A stretch of 64,000 nt of DNA, from the NCBI RefSeq assembly GCF_017488845.2, contig NZ_CP083370.1, positions 620,001 to 684,000 of the forward strand, read 5' to 3'. Positions 1 through 10,508 of the stretch are shown in pieces. Each line of letters starts with the position of its first letter. Positions within the stretch are counted from its first letter, which is position 1. The position numbers and the translations under genes are program-made. The stretch comes from Ensifer canadensis. Its GTDB lineage: Bacteria; Pseudomonadota; Alphaproteobacteria; Rhizobiales; Rhizobiaceae. Below the pieces are notes generated by a model. That model had not been told where the DNA came from. It worked only from the letters and a program-made list of their open reading frames with translations, and searched no databases.

Positions 1-270
1 CTTGCGGGCGAAGCGCGAGAGCGCCTCGGCAAAGCTCTTGCGGTCTGCATTCAGCACGAGGTCCGCTTCAAAGCCTTTGCTCTGCAGGAAGCCGCTGAAG
101 GCTTCGGCGTCGCGGGTCGCGTTCGGCAAGCTTCCGGCGATCGCGTAGTTACTCATGCCAACGATCAGAGCCAGCCGCTTGCCGCCATTGTCGCCGAACA
201 CTGGGCTCGCAGCAAACAACAAAAGCAGAAATGACAGCATCGAAAAGCGCAGTTTCGCACGACATTTCAT
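1..270 (-). CDS. Exported caspase-like protein (peptidase C14 type), 5' part only
   Basis: The first 90 codons are present and the gene runs off the left edge. A hydrophobic signal peptide (about residues 8-24) is followed by a typical caspase-domain N-terminus: KRLALIVGMSNY, then SLPNATRDA, then a Gly-Phe turn. In the family these lead to the His/Cys dyad, which lies outside the window, so activity cannot be judged. The start is ATG at 270 with GGAGG just upstream. In alphaproteobacteria such exported metacaspase-like proteins often carry Sel1, SH3 or other C-terminal repeats. The family call is good; substrate and role are unknown. Confidence 0.75.
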   Translation of the reverse strand, partial: MKCRAKLRFSMLSFLLLLFAASPVFGDNGGKRLALIVGMSNYAIAGSLPNATRDAEAFSGFLQSKGFEADLVLNADRKSFAEALSRFARK

Positions 271-418
271 GACCTGCCTCCAAGCCCACAGGACTGAAAC
301 GGATCGCCATGACGGGATATTCGCCGATGTGCCCCTCATCGCTTCGTAATATTAGATATTTATGATGGATGCTGCAATGTGCAGTCCTGGGCCGATTGCG
401 TCAGCGCCACGCGGTAAA

Positions 419-515
419 CTACAGCGCCGCGCGTCTTGTTAGACGCGCAAAGGTCGCTGCAGCACCTTGGATTGCTGCATGTTTTGAATCGAATACGATT
501 TAAGGAAACGTGCAG
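419..515 (+). repeat. Dispersed double-hairpin repeat, family A, copy 1
   Basis: This is one of three near-identical copies in the window (others 5306-5409 and 15749-15852). Module 1 has outer arms CTACAGCG/CGCTG(C/T)AG enclosing an inner hairpin GCGCGTCT/AGACGCGC. Module 2 has arms (C/T)TGCATGTTT/AAACGTGCAG around an AAATC/GATTT-type inner stem. It lies between the caspase-like gene and the AraC gene and ends 6 bases from the latter's stop. It resembles the intergenic mosaic elements known from Rhizobiaceae; that name is an inference. Confidence 0.85.
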
Positions 516-521
516 TAGGCT

Positions 522-1571
522 CTATGCCGCTTCGCGAAATTCGGGCACGCGCTGCTCTTCGCGCCACGAAGAAGGGCTCTGGCCGGTGACGCGCAGGAAC
601 TCGCGGTTGAAGTTCGATTTCGTCAGGAAGCCGGCCTCGAAGGCGATCTGCGTGATTGCCTCGTCGGTCGCCGAAAGCAGCCGGCAGGCTTCCTCCACCC
701 GGTAGTTGTTGACATATTGCGAGACGCTGATGCCGTGGATCCGGTTGATGGCATTGGAAATCCGCCGGGCCGGCACGCCGAGCTTGCGGGCGATCCGCGA
801 GAGGTTGAGCTCGAGATCCTTGTAGAGCGCTTTCCTGCGCATCAGGTCGTCGATGCTTCGCACGATCTCGGCATCTTCTTCAGTCGCAGTGCGCTCTTGC
901 GGCAAAGGCGCTGCGTCCCCCCGTCCGCTGTCTGTCGATGTGTCGAAGCTGGCGATCGAGGCGGCGGTGCCGAGAATGAGCAGGGCGAGTACGTTGCCTG
1001 CCGCAACGATCGCGCCGGAATAGGCACCTCCATTGCGCAGCTGGTCGAAGCCGATGGCGACGTCGCTAAGCGCTGAGGCGATCAGCGCCCACCCGGTGAA
1101 CTTGAGCGATCGGTATGAGCGAAGCACGCCGTCGAGCCGCGAGGCGACCAGTGCGTTCGGGCCCCGCCGCGCAAGCCAGAGCAAGGCAAACCCGTAGCCG
1201 AGAAAGAACAGGGTGATCGCCGTGCCGACCGCATCGCGCCAGGCAAACATCATGACCCCGACGATGAGCGGGGGCAGGAGGTGCCAGGCGATTTGCCCCA
1301 GGCGTGGCGGACCATCGCTCGCAAGGCTGCTGAAGCAAACCCATGCCAGCGCCGCGTTGAACGTCGCAAGCATCGCCTGTGCCAAGAGGATGGTACGGAT
1401 TTCGTAGCCCCATCGGATGCCGATCAGCACGGATTGCAGTGCATAAGCGCACACGAGCAGCAGGAACAGGCGTTGCTCGAAGGTCATGGCCTCGCCGCGC
1501 TGCCAAAACATCCGGACAATCACGATCATCAGCAGCAGGGAAACGACGAAGGGGAGCGGTACAAACAGCAT
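522..1571 (-). CDS. Membrane-anchored AraC-family transcriptional regulator
   Basis: The N-terminal two thirds contain about seven hydrophobic segments. A C-terminal AraC double helix-turn-helix (last ~110 residues) includes VPARRISNAINRIHG and ITQIAFEAGFLTKSNFNREF. Proteins of this build sense a signal at the membrane and activate nearby genes. The open frame extends upstream to a TTG at 1658, but the extension runs through a long palindrome and is not hydrophobic, so the ATG at 1571 (349 aa) is preferred; neither start has a clear ribosome site. It is divergent from the exported protein at 1735, a plausible target. Ligand unknown. Confidence 0.85.
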   Translation of the reverse strand: MLFVPLPFVVSLLLMIVIVRMFWQRGEAMTFEQRLFLLLVCAYALQSVLIGIRWGYEIRTILLAQAMLATFNAALAWVCFSSLASDGPPRLGQIAWHLLPPLIVGVMMFAWRDAVGTAITLFFLGYGFALLWLARRGPNALVASRLDGVLRSYRSLKFTGWALIASALSDVAIGFDQLRNGGAYSGAIVAAGNVLALLILGTAASIASFDTSTDSGRGDAAPLPQERTATEEDAEIVRSIDDLMRRKALYKDLELNLSRIARKLGVPARRISNAINRIHGISVSQYVNNYRVEEACRLLSATDEAITQIAFEAGFLTKSNFNREFLRVTGQSPSSWREEQRVPEFREAA

Positions 1572-1620
1572 GAGCGGAAGAATTCTTCGGGAGGGAGGTG
1601 GGCGGATGGCAGGATGATGC

Positions 1621-1660
1621 CCTTGATTGCGTTCAGGGTCGACCCGAAACGCGATCAAGG
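1621..1660. promoter_or_regulatory. 40-bp hyphenated palindrome between divergent genes
   Basis: The sequence is symmetric around GGGTCGACCC (centre 1640/1641). Outer arms are CCTTGAT.GCGTT and AACGC.ATCAAGG; 17 of 20 pairs match, and one mismatch is a G-T. It lies between the AraC-type gene and the exported-protein gene. It could be an operator for the AraC regulator or a stray palindromic repeat; the sequence alone does not decide. Confidence 0.6.
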
Positions 1661-1734
1661 TCGCGACTGCGTTCGATTTCAGGCGAGCTATTCCGGTCCG
1701 GCGATGGTGCCAGACCGCACGAATGGAGCGTCAA

Positions 1735-2445
1735 ATGTTGATCGGACCGCCAGCAATGGTTCTCGCCCCCATCCTTCTCCTCGCCCTGGCGAGCAATGCC
1801 GAGACATCGGCGAGGGACATCGATATCACCGGCGTCACGGCGATCGTCGCCACCGGCGACGCAAGCGCAATCGAACTCACCAGCGATGAGACTTTGCCCT
1901 TCAGCGCCTCGGTCGAGAGCAGGCGGTCCGGCTGGTTTGCCCCCTTCTATTCCAGCTGGTTCTACAGCGATTGCGTATCGGAGACCCGTATGCGCGTCGA
2001 AGGTTCGACCCTTTACATCGTTGTGGCAGCGCCCTCCTGGCCGGAATTGGAGGAGTGCAGGACCGCATTTCGCGCCAACCTGAAAAAGGGAGCGTCAATC
2101 TCTGTGGAGCAACCGGCGTTCCAAGCCGCGCTTGAGGGGGAGTTTTCGAGTGTGGCGCTCAAGGGCAAGGCAGCTGATGTTTCGATCGAGGGGCACGTCG
2201 GACAGGTGAGGCTCGATGTCGACGCCCTGCGGGCGCGGCTGATCTATGAGAAGACCTCGCAGTCCGAGACCGTGGAGATCTCCGGCAAGGCACTCGACAT
2301 TCACCTCGGATTCGATGCGGCAAGTTTCATTGATTATCGGGTGATGGCGACGGCCTCCTGGGTCGACAGTTCGCGAACGGCGATCCCCGGCGCCAGGCCT
2401 CTGATTTGCATCAAGGGGGAGATGGTGCGCGCGACGATCCGCTGA
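1735..2445 (+). CDS. Exported protein of unknown function
   Basis: 236 aa with a signal peptide (MLIGPPAMVLAPILLLALAS, cleavage near residue 22-26). The mature part is rich in short beta-strand-like stretches (ITGVTAIVATGDASAIEL, then GEFSSVALKGKAADVSIEGHVG), as in head-domain GIN/DUF-type exported beta-helical proteins; I cannot name the family firmly. The start at 1735 is chosen because GGAG sits 7 bases upstream; an in-frame ATG at 1723 lacks this. It diverges from the membrane-bound AraC regulator and may be under its control. Confidence 0.75.
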   Translation: MLIGPPAMVLAPILLLALASNAETSARDIDITGVTAIVATGDASAIELTSDETLPFSASVESRRSGWFAPFYSSWFYSDCVSETRMRVEGSTLYIVVAAPSWPELEECRTAFRANLKKGASISVEQPAFQAALEGEFSSVALKGKAADVSIEGHVGQVRLDVDALRARLIYEKTSQSETVEISGKALDIHLGFDAASFIDYRVMATASWVDSSRTAIPGARPLICIKGEMVRATIR

Positions 2446-2582
2446 GCCTCGAAGTCCGCCGCAGTGCGTTCGACAGTCGGAAAAATGATGCAATGCAGCA
2501 TAAATCTTCGGCGGGTGCATTTCCAGGCTGAAGCATATACTGTAAATCGTCATAAAAGACTGTTTTTGGGTGGAGAGCAGGC

Positions 2583-5249
<2,667 letters not shown>

Positions 5250-5279
5250 GGCGGCATCGATACCGGCCATAACCTCAAC

Positions 5280-5303
5280 GCCCCGGTCAAGGGTGCCCGG
5301 GGC
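5280..5303 (+). terminator. GC hairpin after ppdK
   Basis: GCCCCGG and CCGGGGC pair around a 10-base loop, 31 bases after the ppdK stop. There is no clear T run, so termination strength is uncertain; the adjoining repeat may help. Confidence 0.4.
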
Positions 5304-5305
5304 GA

Positions 5306-5409
5306 CTGCATGTTTCCTTAAATCCTATTCGATTTAAGGACAAAAACATGCAGTAATTCAAAGTGCTACAGCGACCTTTGCGCGTCTATCAAGACGCGCG
5401 GCGCTGTAG
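5306..5409 (-). repeat. Dispersed double-hairpin repeat, family A, copy 2
   Basis: Inverted relative to the copies at 419 and 15749. Module 2 comes first (CTGCATGTTT ... AAACATGCAG with inner AAATC/GATTT), then module 1 (CTACAGCG ... CGCTGTAG with an inner GCGCGTCT/AGACGCGC stem). It fills the convergent gap between ppdK and a small lipoprotein gene. Confidence 0.88.
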
Positions 5410-5425
5410 GCATCTCGTTTCAGAG

Positions 5426-5698
5426 CTACTTAGACTGCACGATAACCGGGCGTGCAATGACGACCGGCCGGTTCCAACCCCACATCATCACATCATTGTC
5501 ATAGCGGTAGCTGCGCCGCTCGGCGCGGCGGTCGAGCTCGATGCGTTGCAGGCAGGTGGCGAATGCATCGGTGCCGCGCCGAAAGCCGTAGGAGGCGCAG
5601 GTGTTGCCGTCGGCGGCGCGCCGCTCTTCCGGCGTCATCGTCTGGCAGGCCGCAAGCAAGAGCCCGATGGCGGCAAGGGTCAGCAGTTTGGTCTTCAT
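5426..5698 (-). CDS. Small lipoprotein of unknown function
   Basis: 90 aa. The lipoprotein signal ends in a lipobox (LLAAC) with Cys at about residue 18. A short mature part has a Cys pair and a C-terminal hydrophobic strand (PVVIARPVIVQS). Two ATGs compete: 5707 touches the AGGAGG box (1-base spacing), while 5698 has 10 bases to the same box and is preferred. Similar small lipoproteins are common in rhizobia with no known function. Confidence 0.8.
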   Translation of the reverse strand: MKTKLLTLAAIGLLLAACQTMTPEERRAADGNTCASYGFRRGTDAFATCLQRIELDRRAERRSYRYDNDVMMWGWNRPVVIARPVIVQSK

Positions 5699-6057
5699 CG
5701 TATTCATGCCTCCTGAGCGGATGCAGATCGGCTCGGCGAAAGACCGGCTTTGCTTGTGCCCGAACCTCAGCTTTTGTCAGAAGGCTGTTGGGTACACCGG
5801 TCGCTCAGGTCTTTACCGCCGCCTGCAGGACAGAGCTCTGCCGCATGGCGGGCCGTCGTGTCCACCCTGATTTTTTCGGGTATGGCTGTAAAGATCGGTA
5901 GGGTGGATCGTGCAATCGAGGGCCGAGGCTTCGGCGCAGCTACAAGCCAAGGGCAGAAACGCACAACACGGATTTTGCATTCACGATTCGATCGCATGAA
6001 GACATGATGGGGCAGCCGTTGGGCGACCGTCAATCCGTTTTCGGCAAGTCCGGATGG
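5699..6057. other. Intergenic stretch without a convincing gene
   Basis: About 360 bases. Short open frames on both strands lack ribosome sites and plausible composition. It carries the promoter region of the small lipoprotein gene and the 3' side of the next minus-strand gene. I see no strong hairpin or operator. Confidence 0.5.
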
Positions 6058-6447
6058 TCACATGCGCTCAAGCACGCCGACAAAGGATTCGGCAAAGCTT
6101 TTCAGATCCTGGGTGTTCTCGCCGGGGTGCTCGAGCCGGATCGTCGAGCCCTCTTCTTCGAGGCAGACAAACAGGATTGGCGACGCGTCGCCCTCGGTCC
6201 CGCCGAGCCGAAGGACCGCGATGCTCAGGCAATCGTCGACCAGGCCGGAAGCGGGCAAGGCAAAGAGAAACTCGCCGCCGACGTTGTCGGCAACCGTGCG
6301 GATGAAGGCGGTGAAATCGTCCTTGCTTCCGGAGAAACCGTCGAGCGAAAGCTCCAGCTCCAGCAGCGCCATGGGAATGCGGGCGTCAGCCGGCGGAGGC
6401 GGTGCTGCGTGGGTGGCTGTTGCCACGGCTGCTTGCGATGCGACCAT
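6058..6447 (-). CDS. Hypothetical cytoplasmic protein
   Basis: 129 aa with no signal peptide. An Ala/Pro-rich N-terminus is followed by a mixed alpha/beta fold (LLELELSLDGFSGSKDDF, then ISIAVLRLGG and ILFVCLEEEG). The open frame begins at 6543, but the start is set at 6447 because GGAGAG lies 6 bases upstream and the extra 32 residues have low-complexity basic character. No family recognised. It is divergent from the DUF1499 gene at 6708 by 260 bases. Confidence 0.65.
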   Translation of the reverse strand: MVASQAAVATATHAAPPPPADARIPMALLELELSLDGFSGSKDDFTAFIRTVADNVGGEFLFALPASGLVDDCLSIAVLRLGGTEGDASPILFVCLEEEGSTIRLEHPGENTQDLKSFAESFVGVLERM

Positions 6448-6707
6448 GATGTCTCTCCATCTTGCCGTGCCGGATGCGTTCCCAGCGTCGGCCCTTGCCC
6501 CCCGATTGACGATTCGCGACGACTTTTGCCGGCGTACGGGCATATTTCCAGTTTCTGATAGGTGGTTAACGAGAATGGCGATTTTGCGGCAAGTGGCTGC
6601 AGGCGCGCGGCCCAGGTCTCCAGCCGCATCCTATTGCCTGTTTTCACGGCCCCGGCCATGGTCTAAGAATGCTGGTCTGTTTCGATGCAGGGGATTGATT
6701 CCGTTAT

Positions 6708-7616
6708 ATGATGGTCCGGTACGAGCGCCCCTATTCCTATGCCGCCCACTGGGCGCGCCGCTTTGCCCGCATAGCCTTTGCGATCTTCGCGCTGTCCCTG
6801 CTGGCGCACCGGTTCGGCCCGTTGACGACGCCGCATTTCCTTGGATTGGTCGGGCTCTCCGGTGCTTTTGCACTGCTCGGCGTCCTGCTTGCCGTAGTCG
6901 GGCTCGCGCGGCTTTGGCAGGTGGCCGCGATCGGTGGCATCGCCTCCGCCTCGGCCCTTGTCTATGCGGCGCCCACGCTCGGTTTCATCGGTTTCGGCAT
7001 CGCGCAGTACCTGACCCGGCCGGCGATCTATGATGTCAGCACCGACACAGTGACGCCGCCGCCTTGGCTGAAGGTGCCGCAGACGGAGGAAAGCTGGCTG
7101 AAGCGCAATCCGGCTGTGACGCCCGAGGACCGCGAAGCGCAGATTATCGCCTATCCCGGCCTGACCGGACGACGATACGACGGTGCGCTCGACCGCGTTT
7201 TCCAAGGTGTGCGCAATGTCGTCGAGAAAACGCGCGTCGGCGTCACGCAGGAACTCGGCGTCGAAAACGCCCGCGCCGATCTCGAGGATCTGGCGGTGCG
7301 GCCGAATGCCGGGGCGGACGCCGCCGCCGAGCCGGAGAACATACCCGTGCCGGAATCCCGACCGGAGCTGGCTTTGGAGGGCGCCCTTCCAGGGCGGCGT
7401 TCCAGTGACGTCGTGCTTCAGGGAGAATGGCGGACGCTGATTGCCGGCTTTCGTTTCGATGTGCTGATCCGCCTGCGCGAAGAAGCGGAAACGACGTTCG
7501 TCGACCTGCGCGTCGCGTCTCGCTACGGCCAGCACGACCTCGGCATCGGCGCCGCCTTCGCCGACCAGTTCCTGCGGGCGCTCGATGCGGAGCTGCTCGG
7601 CATCGCCGGCGATTGA
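6708..7616 (+). CDS. DUF1499 family membrane-anchored protein
   Basis: 302 aa. Three hydrophobic segments (about 18-35, 43-66, 73-100) are followed by a soluble DUF1499 domain (about residues 110-300), recognised from the YPGLTGRRYD and RFDVLIRLREE...VDLRVASRYGQHDLG strands. DUF1499 proteins are widespread in bacteria and plastids, and their function is unknown. The start is one of two consecutive ATGs (6708/6711). It is convergent with the DUF4166 gene. Confidence 0.85.
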   Translation: MMVRYERPYSYAAHWARRFARIAFAIFALSLLAHRFGPLTTPHFLGLVGLSGAFALLGVLLAVVGLARLWQVAAIGGIASASALVYAAPTLGFIGFGIAQYLTRPAIYDVSTDTVTPPPWLKVPQTEESWLKRNPAVTPEDREAQIIAYPGLTGRRYDGALDRVFQGVRNVVEKTRVGVTQELGVENARADLEDLAVRPNAGADAAAEPENIPVPESRPELALEGALPGRRSSDVVLQGEWRTLIAGFRFDVLIRLREEAETTFVDLRVASRYGQHDLGIGAAFADQFLRALDAELLGIAGD

Positions 7617-7639
7617 TCCGCAGAATACCGGCAGACGCT

Positions 7640-8272
7640 TCAGTCCTGCATGAGGGCGTCGTGGCCACCAGATCCATGAGGCAGCTTTTGGTCTCGCACG
7701 TTTGCGATCGGCGATGGTGCCTCGTCGTCCGCCTTGAGCCAGCCGCGATAGCGCACAATCAAGCCGGTCAATGGGCTTTCGACCTCGACGTGGAAGTGGA
7801 ACAGGCCATCGCGATCTTCCTCGAACGTCCGGCCACCTGGCGCCAGCAACGCTGGAAGCGGGAGGCCGAGGAAGGACCAGCCGCGAACCCTGAGATGCAG
7901 GCGGTTTCCCACAGGCTCCAAGGCGCACAGGATCCGGAACGGCCCGAAACCCTCGGCAAGCAATCGTTCCTTCCGGTTCTCGGCTTTTTGCTGGGAGCTG
8001 CGCAAAACCTTCTCTCCAAACCGCCGCGTCCAGATCTCGCGACCATTGGCGCACTCGAAACGGATCTCGACCGGCACATTCTCGCCGGCCACGGGAAAGC
8101 CGAAGACAGAGGCGGTGAGGCGGCCCCATGACCCCTTGCCACGCTCGATGGTCGCACGCCCCCTGAAAATGGCTTGCCCATCCGACGTCTCATGCAGAGT
8201 GCGGATCGCCGTGGGCAAGCGATCCCATTCAGCGCCGAGAACTCGTCGGTAGAGGCTTTGCTGACGGACCAT
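7640..8272 (-). CDS. DUF4166 domain protein
   Basis: 210 aa. It starts with SLYRRVLGAEWDRLPTAIRTLH, typical of the DUF4166 domain, which fills the protein; a C-terminal GLIVRYRGWL motif closes it. The ATG at 8272 has GGAAAG upstream and is preferred; a GTG at 8296 would overlap the stop of the DCC gene as GTGA and remains possible. It is last in a minus-strand run of four closely spaced genes. DUF4166 is often next to or fused with DCC-family or NAD(P)-binding domains; its function is unknown. Confidence 0.8.
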   Translation of the reverse strand: MVRQQSLYRRVLGAEWDRLPTAIRTLHETSDGQAIFRGRATIERGKGSWGRLTASVFGFPVAGENVPVEIRFECANGREIWTRRFGEKVLRSSQQKAENRKERLLAEGFGPFRILCALEPVGNRLHLRVRGWSFLGLPLPALLAPGGRTFEEDRDGLFHFHVEVESPLTGLIVRYRGWLKADDEAPSPIANVRDQKLPHGSGGHDALMQD

Positions 8273-8292
8273 GCCACTTTCCGCTGCGTCCT

Positions 8293-8745
8293 TCACGCGA
8301 TGAAACGCCCGCGCTCGTCGGCGGTCGGAACCATGCAGGTCTGGCGGCGCCCGGCGATGCGGTAGCGGTTCCTTGCAACGAGATCGTAGAGCGGATCGCG
8401 AAGGGCAGCAGGCAAAATGCGGCAGATATTCACCAGCGACCATGGCAGGCCCAATCCTGCAAGCGTGCGAATCGATCCGTCCGATTTGAAGCGCGCAATA
8501 CCGTTCTCGATCAGGATGTTGCTTTCATAGTTCTCTGTATCGAGGCCATAGTGCCGGTAGAGCGCCTGGCCGAGCGGCGATTGCGCCGTCAGGTAACGAT
8601 AGCGCGCTTGCCGGTCATGGCGCAGCATGAAGCGCACCCAGCCCGAGCAGAAGATGCATTCGCCGTCAAAGACGATCACCGGCCGATCGTCGGGAAAGCG
8701 CGGCACCGACGGGTCCTCGCGGTAGCTGTGCGCTTGCCGCCGCAT
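8293..8745 (-). CDS. DCC-family thiol-disulfide oxidoreductase-like protein
   Basis: 150 aa, about the full length of the DCC (DUF393) family. It has the signature VFDGECIFCSGWVRF near residue 25-40, including the CxxC pair, and the later RYRYLTAQSP strand. The family has a predicted thioredoxin-like fold; no substrate is established. It starts 3 bases after the stop of the upstream metallo-hydrolase gene and is followed by the DUF4166 gene, so the three are probably cotranscribed. Confidence 0.88.
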   Translation of the reverse strand: MRRQAHSYREDPSVPRFPDDRPVIVFDGECIFCSGWVRFMLRHDRQARYRYLTAQSPLGQALYRHYGLDTENYESNILIENGIARFKSDGSIRTLAGLGLPWSLVNICRILPAALRDPLYDLVARNRYRIAGRRQTCMVPTADERGRFIA

Positions 8746-8747
8746 CC

Positions 8748-9671
8748 TCAGCCAGCCCCTCCCGGCGCCAGGCGATAGTCGCCGAAAAGGGACGGCGGTC
8801 CATCGGTCTCAACACGTCCCTGTTCGACCAGGTCTTCAAGATGCGCCAGCACGGAGAGGGCTGCTGCGCCATGCAGTCGTGTGTCGGTGGAGGCATAGAT
8901 CACCTTGACCATGTCGGGGATCTTGCCGTCGCCGGCGCGGACGCGCTCAAGCACGGCGCGCTCACGCATGCGCCGGTGGGCGCGCAGGCCCCTGAGGAAT
9001 GAAGCCGGCTCGATGACAGGCCCGCCGTGGCCGGGCAGATAGAGCCGGTCGTCACGCATCAGCAGCTTTTCCAGCGAGGCCATGTAGTCTGCCATGGCGC
9101 CATCCGGCGGTGCGACGATCGTCGTCGCCCAGGCCATGACGTGGTCTGCGGAAAAGACCGTGCCGGTGCCGTCGAGCGCAAATGCCATGTGGTTGGCGGT
9201 GTGGCCGGGGGTGGCGAGCCCCGTCAGCGCCCAGCCGTCGCCTTCGATCCGTCCGCCATCGGCAAGGATGATGTCGGGCGAGAAGTCCATATCGGAACTC
9301 TCGGCGAAGGGGTTGATCTCGCCTTCATGCAAAGGTCTGGCGGCACGGTGAGGCCCTTCGCCGACGATTGCCGCGCCCGTCGCGGCCTTCAGTCGCCGCG
9401 CCAGCGGCGAGTGGTCGCGGTGGGTGTGGCTGACGGCGATGTGGGTCACCTCGCGGCCCCTAAGCGCCGACATCAACGCCTGAAAATGCGCTTCGTCCTC
9501 CGGGCCCGGATCGATCACCGCCACCGAGCGATTACCGACGATATAGCTGTTGGTGCCGTGAAAGGTGAAAGGGCCGGGATTGTTGACGGTGATGCGCTGC
9601 ACGCCGTCGGCAACGGTCACGGCCTCGCCATGTGCCGGCTTGAAGTCGAGATCGAAGTCGGGGCCCTGCAT
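8748..9671 (-). CDS. MBL-fold metallo-hydrolase
   Basis: 307 aa. Metal ligands are visible in HTHRDHSPL (HxHxDH motif), in the later GLATPGHTANH, and in SADHVMAW. The C-terminal helical part (RRMRERAVLERVRAG) is typical of LACTB2-like hydrolases, which act on thioesters, lactones or RNA. The frame opens at 9911, but the ATG at 9671 has AGGAAACG upstream and begins the conserved domain. It lies 17 bases downstream of the cupin gene and 2 bases before the DCC gene, so it is part of the four-gene operon. Confidence 0.88.
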   Translation of the reverse strand: MQGPDFDLDFKPAHGEAVTVADGVQRITVNNPGPFTFHGTNSYIVGNRSVAVIDPGPEDEAHFQALMSALRGREVTHIAVSHTHRDHSPLARRLKAATGAAIVGEGPHRAARPLHEGEINPFAESSDMDFSPDIILADGGRIEGDGWALTGLATPGHTANHMAFALDGTGTVFSADHVMAWATTIVAPPDGAMADYMASLEKLLMRDDRLYLPGHGGPVIEPASFLRGLRAHRRMRERAVLERVRAGDGKIPDMVKVIYASTDTRLHGAAALSVLAHLEDLVEQGRVETDGPPSLFGDYRLAPGGAG

Positions 9672-9688
9672 GCGTCGTTTCCTGGCCT

Positions 9689-9985
9689 TCACTTGTATTC
9701 GATCTCGATGAAGGACATCGGTTCGCTGCCGGCATTGACGACGTTGTGCGCCATGCCGGCCTCGCGCCGGTAGGCCGCTCCCTTGGCGATATCCACCCGG
9801 CGGCTGCCGCCTTCCTCCTCCAGCAGGAACCGGCAATCGGTCATCGGCACGACGACATAACCGAGACCGTGGACATGATGGCCGGTATCGGCACCGGGTT
9901 CGAAGTCCCACCTAGTAATGCGCACGACCGCGTCATCGACAAGAATGCTGGGCACGGCGGGCGGACGGGCGCGAAACTGGCTCAT
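9689..9985 (-). CDS. Small cupin-domain protein
   Basis: 98 aa, one cupin barrel. Motif 1 is visible as GADTGHHVHGLGYVVVPMTD (two His) and motif 2 as REAGMAHNVVNAGSEP (one His). The ATG at 9985 is chosen for the GGAG 8 bases upstream; the frame extends to 10132 without support. It heads the minus-strand run with MBL, DCC and DUF4166 genes. Small cupins of this kind can bind a metal and act as dioxygenases or isomerases, or only bind ligand. Confidence 0.82.
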   Translation of the reverse strand: MSQFRARPPAVPSILVDDAVVRITRWDFEPGADTGHHVHGLGYVVVPMTDCRFLLEEEGGSRRVDIAKGAAYRREAGMAHNVVNAGSEPMSFIEIEYK

Positions 9986-10199
9986 TGGGGTCTCCATTCG
10001 CGCCGGAGAATAGGAGGTGACGGTCGGGAAGGGAAGGGCGGTGCGGCATCGGGCACTGGCGTTTCGCCGAGGGCGAAGTGTATGCTGGCGAACAAAGCCC
10101 AACAAAACCGCTCGAACCACAAACTTAATCATTGTGACGCGGCACGAGCTTTGCTAATCAGGCGCTCGATTTGGCGAAACTATTTCTCGCCAATTTCGT

Positions 10200-10274
10200 T
10201 GGGGCGTAGCCAAGCGGTAAGGCAGCGGTTTTTGGTACCGCCATCCCCTGGTTCGAATCCAGGCGCCCCAGCCA
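10200..10274 (+). tRNA. tRNA-Gln (anticodon TTG)
   Basis: A full cloverleaf with encoded CCA is visible. The acceptor TGGGGCG pairs with CGCCCCA. The anticodon stem GCGGT/ACCGC encloses TTTTGGT, giving anticodon TTG. The T arm is CCTGG-TTCGAAT-CCAGG. No integrase or direct repeat of its 3' end was seen nearby. Confidence 0.97.
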
Positions 10275-10508
10275 CATTTTTCTTTCAAGCGTTCTGTCCT
10301 CTCAACGTCCCGGATGCCAAGTTCGGCGTCGCGCTTGACGATGGCTGTCGCGTTGCCGTGTATGCCCGGTCCTCGAGTCTCCTTAAAATTCTAGGGGCGT
10401 CTTTCATCTTTCCTCCATCTGTCTGCCGCATTCATGCACGCAACGTCTGGATGCACGTCTTCACGTCGCGTGAGAGGCGTTGGTTGCCAGGGAGGAAACA
10501 GCCGGAAA

